Of a stretch of 64,000 nucleotides of DNA, positions 61,953 through 64,000 are shown piece after piece. This DNA comes from Gemmatimonadota bacterium. GTDB taxonomy: Bacteria > Gemmatimonadota > Gemmatimonadetes > Longimicrobiales > Longimicrobiaceae. The notes beneath the pieces were generated by a model, which saw only the letters and a program-made list of their open reading frames with translations, did not search any database and was not told the DNA's origin. The stretch spans positions 16,289 through 80,288 of the forward strand of contig JAIRKD010000072.1 of assembly GCA_031260285.1 (NCBI GenBank). Reading direction: 5' to 3'. The translations under genes and the position numbers were made by a program. The first letter of the stretch is position 1. Each line of letters starts with the position of its first letter.

Positions 61953-63422
61953 ATGCTTCTCTACAATACACTCACCCGGCGTCACGAAGAGTTTGTTCCT
62001 CTGATTGAGGGCGAGGTGGGGATGTATGCCTGCGGGCCAACGATTTACGCGACCCCGCATATCGGCAATATGCGCACGTTCTTCTTTGCCGATCTCCTCC
62101 ACCGGTACCTCGAATTCCGTGGCTATCGGGTGAAGTTCGTGATGAACCTCACCGATGTGGACGACAAGACAATCACGCGCGCTCTCCAGAACGGAGTCCC
62201 TCTCACCGAGTATACGGAGCCCTTCGCGGAGTCGCTTTTTGCTGACTTTGATACGCTCGGTATCCAGGGGGCGGATGTCTATACGCGAGCCACCCGCTAC
62301 ATCCCCGAGATGATCTCGCTGATCCAGCGGCTGATTGATCGGGGCCTGGCGTATGTGAGTGATGGTTCGGTCTACTTCGATATTTCGGAGTTCCCCGGGT
62401 ACGGCAGACTCTCCCGGGTGGACCTCACCCAGGCCCGCCAGGGTGAACGGGTTGCCTCTGATGAGTACGACAAGGACGACATCCGCGACTTTGCCCTCTG
62501 GAAAGCCGTTCGTGAAGAGGATGAAGCAGTTGGTGCAGTGTGGATGACTCCCTGGGGGCCGGGGCGTCCGGGCTGGCATATCGAGTGCTCGGCGATGAGC
62601 ATGGCCATTCTCGGCGAAACCTTTGATATCCATTGCGGCGGCGCGGATCTGGTCTTTCCTCACCACGAGGACGAGATCGCCCAGTCGGAAGGCGCTACCG
62701 GAAAGCCCTTTGTCCGCTACTGGCTGCATGGTGAGTTCCTGCAGCTTGATGGCGAGAAGATGGCGAAGTCCCGGGGGAACCTCTTCACCCTTGGGGACCT
62801 TCTCGACCGTGGCGCCCGTGCTTCGTCCATTCGGCATACCTTCCTGACAACGCACTACAGAGGCAGACTCAGCTTCACCTGGGCAGCGCTTGCCGCTTCC
62901 GCGGAGGCGGTCCGTCGCCTCTTCAACACCTGGAAACGCCTTCGTGACCACCCCTCCACCCGGACCGGCCGGGCAGAGGATGTGCCCGTTCTTCACGAAG
63001 CGGCCGCCGGTGCGCTCGCGAACTTCACCGCCGCGATGGACGACGACCTCAACACCAGCGTTGCTCTGGCTTCGCTCTACGACTTCGTCACCATCGTCAA
63101 CACCCGGCTCGACGCTCTCTGCACAGCGCCCATCTCCGCTGCCGAAGCCTCCGCAGCACTGGACGCTTTTGCCCGTATTGACGCCGTCTTCGGCATTCTC
63201 ACTCTCGCGGAGCGGGAACAGGAGGAAGTTGCTGACGATCGCCTCAGGCTCTGGGTGGAGGAGCGGATCCAGGCCCGCGCCGAGGCCCGCGCCCGCCGCG
63301 ATTTTGCCGAGGCTGACCGGGTACGGGATGAACTCACCGCTCGTGGAATTGTTGTGGAAGACACCGTGACCGGTGCCCGTTGGTCCGTTCGCTGTCAGGG
63401 TGAGGTCAGGGCTGATCCCTGA
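61953..63422 (+). CDS. cysS: Cysteinyl-tRNA synthetase
   Basis: This 489-residue class I synthetase charges tRNA-Cys. It has MYACGPTIYATPHIGNMR with the zinc Cys and HIGN form of the HIGH motif. GWHIECSAM and FPHHEDEIAQSE carry further zinc ligands. KMAKSRGN is the KMSKS loop. The C-terminal helical domain includes AMDDDLNTSVALASL. It is slightly longer than E. coli CysS (461). Upstream and downstream promoters suggest it is transcribed apart from the tRNA-tuf unit. Confidence 0.97.
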   Translation: MLLYNTLTRRHEEFVPLIEGEVGMYACGPTIYATPHIGNMRTFFFADLLHRYLEFRGYRVKFVMNLTDVDDKTITRALQNGVPLTEYTEPFAESLFADFDTLGIQGADVYTRATRYIPEMISLIQRLIDRGLAYVSDGSVYFDISEFPGYGRLSRVDLTQARQGERVASDEYDKDDIRDFALWKAVREEDEAVGAVWMTPWGPGRPGWHIECSAMSMAILGETFDIHCGGADLVFPHHEDEIAQSEGATGKPFVRYWLHGEFLQLDGEKMAKSRGNLFTLGDLLDRGARASSIRHTFLTTHYRGRLSFTWAALAASAEAVRRLFNTWKRLRDHPSTRTGRAEDVPVLHEAAAGALANFTAAMDDDLNTSVALASLYDFVTIVNTRLDALCTAPISAAEASAALDAFARIDAVFGILTLAEREQEEVADDRLRLWVEERIQARAEARARRDFAEADRVRDELTARGIVVEDTVTGARWSVRCQGEVRADP

Positions 63423-63461
63423 CCCCTCCTCCGGCTTCCGGACAGCGCGCATCAGAGGTCA

Positions 63462-63490
63462 TTGACGCCGGTCTTGATGTCGGCTATTTT
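63462..63490 (+). promoter_or_regulatory. Promoter for the tRNA-Thr/tRNA-Gly/tuf unit
   Basis: TTGACG at 63462-63467, a 17-base spacer and TATTTT at 63485-63490 lie just before tRNA-Thr. Transcription would begin a few bases before the tRNA at 63507. Confidence 0.7.
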
Positions 63491-63506
63491 TCAAATCTTG
63501 CCCGGC

Positions 63507-63579
63507 GCTGGCGTAGCTCAATTGGCAGAGCAGCCGATTTGTAATCGGCAGGTTATGGGTTCAAGTCCCTTCGCCAGCT
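63507..63579 (+). tRNA. tRNA-Thr (anticodon TGT)
   Basis: A full cloverleaf with acceptor stem GCTGGCG/CGCCAGC and anticodon stem GCCGA/TCGGC around loop TTTGTAA (anticodon TGT). The discriminator is T and CCA is not encoded. It lies at the head of a tRNA-tuf unit. Confidence 0.95.
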
Positions 63580-63699
63580 TTGCCAGATCGTTCCCGTGAG
63601 TGCCGGGTGAAAGAAGTATCCATGTTCTCTGGCGGGTGAAATGTCAGAGGCGCAACCGCAAAGGCTGTTGAAGCGGGGGCGCGGGGCAGGTGCTGTTGC

Positions 63700-63775
63700 G
63701 CGGGCGTAGCTCAGTTGGTAGAGCATCAGCCTTCCAAGCTGAGGGTCGCGAGTTCGAGTCTCGTCGCCCGCTCCA
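63700..63775 (+). tRNA. tRNA-Gly (anticodon TCC)
   Basis: A full cloverleaf with acceptor stem GCGGGCG/CGCCCGC and anticodon stem TCAGC/GCTGA around loop CTTCCAA (anticodon TCC). The discriminator T is followed by an encoded CCA, unlike the other two tRNAs here. Confidence 0.96.
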
Positions 63776-63784
63776 TTTTTTTCT

Positions 63785-63817
63785 CCCGCGCGGCCGGTGG
63801 TCGCGCGGGGGGTTTTG
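63785..63817 (+). terminator. GC-rich hairpin between tRNA-Gly and tuf
   Basis: Eight-base arms (cccgcgcg at 63785-63792; cgcgcggg at 63802-63809) are followed by gggttttg. It could partly end transcription or guide processing before tuf. Confidence 0.5.
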
Positions 63818-63882
63818 TCATCAGGTCCAAGATACCAGGCGCCAGGCGCCGCCACTCCCAGACGGGGAACGCAGAGCAAGAA

Positions 63883-64000
<118 letters not shown>

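Noticed and set aside
63580..63699. Possible third tRNA (Tyr) between tRNA-Thr and tRNA-Gly, as in the E. coli tufB unit
   Set aside because: No cloverleaf with a long variable arm could be folded from this stretch.

Overview
This 64 kb window of high-GC DNA (roughly 60% by eye) comes from a diderm bacterium. It encodes outer-membrane autotransporters, a polysaccharide export protein and a Wzm/Wzt ABC exporter. The gene content, the long class II aldolase and the EF-Tu N-terminus fit Gemmatimonadota or a related soil phylum; this placement is inference and only moderately secure.

Layout. (1) 1-3.4 kb: the end of a CopD-like membrane protein, then a fused Ohr/Old Yellow Enzyme protein followed by a YahK-like alcohol dehydrogenase, which looks like a peroxide and electrophile detoxification pair. 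(2) 3.7-9.8 kb: a 1402-residue autotransporter and an unidentified two-domain protein, both on the minus strand. (3) 10-45 kb: a large exopolysaccharide or capsule region. It holds a FemAB-like protein, four GT2 and three GT4 glycosyltransferases, a VanZ-like protein, an initiating sugar-phosphate transferase, Wzt and Wzm, an ATP-grasp enzyme, an O-antigen ligase/polymerase-like protein, an FkbH-like protein, a lipoprotein with six Big_2 repeats, two polysaccharide deacetylases, a low-molecular-weight tyrosine phosphatase, two Wzz/BY-kinase fusions with a small Wza-like protein between them, and an outer-membrane plus His-rich periplasmic gene pair. (4) 45.8-48.4 kb: a second autotransporter, paralogous to the first in its C-terminal half. 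(5) 48.6-53.6 kb: TfoX-N, DUF1275, tRNA-Pro, an M61 peptidase, proline dehydrogenase and a small unknown, all on the minus strand. (6) 53.8-64 kb: mainly housekeeping genes on the plus strand: a long class II aldolase, a kinase-like protein with an NtrC-type regulator, YtxH, YihY, an L,D-transpeptidase, SmpB, PyrF, CysS, tRNA-Thr, tRNA-Gly and the start of tuf.

How the glycan genes may work together (inference). The sugar-phosphate transferase would prime undecaprenyl phosphate, the glycosyltransferases would extend the glycan, and the FkbH, ATP-grasp and FemAB proteins could add non-sugar groups. Export could run through Wzm/Wzt, or through a Wzy-type route using the ligase-like protein, the Wzz/BY-kinases and the Wza-like protein. 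The tyrosine phosphatase would reset the kinases, and the deacetylases would tailor the product. The FemAB protein and the first deacetylase resemble families that accompany exosortase (XrtA/PEP-CTERM) systems, yet no exosortase or PEP-CTERM substrate lies in this window.

The most distinctive observations are the Ohr-OYE fusion, a histidine-kinase-like protein with an intact H-box but no recognisable ATP-binding motifs beside an NtrC regulator, the outer-membrane/His-rich pair, the FemAB gene whose family-like N-terminus extends upstream of any usual start codon, and the two module-sharing autotransporters flanking the glycan region.
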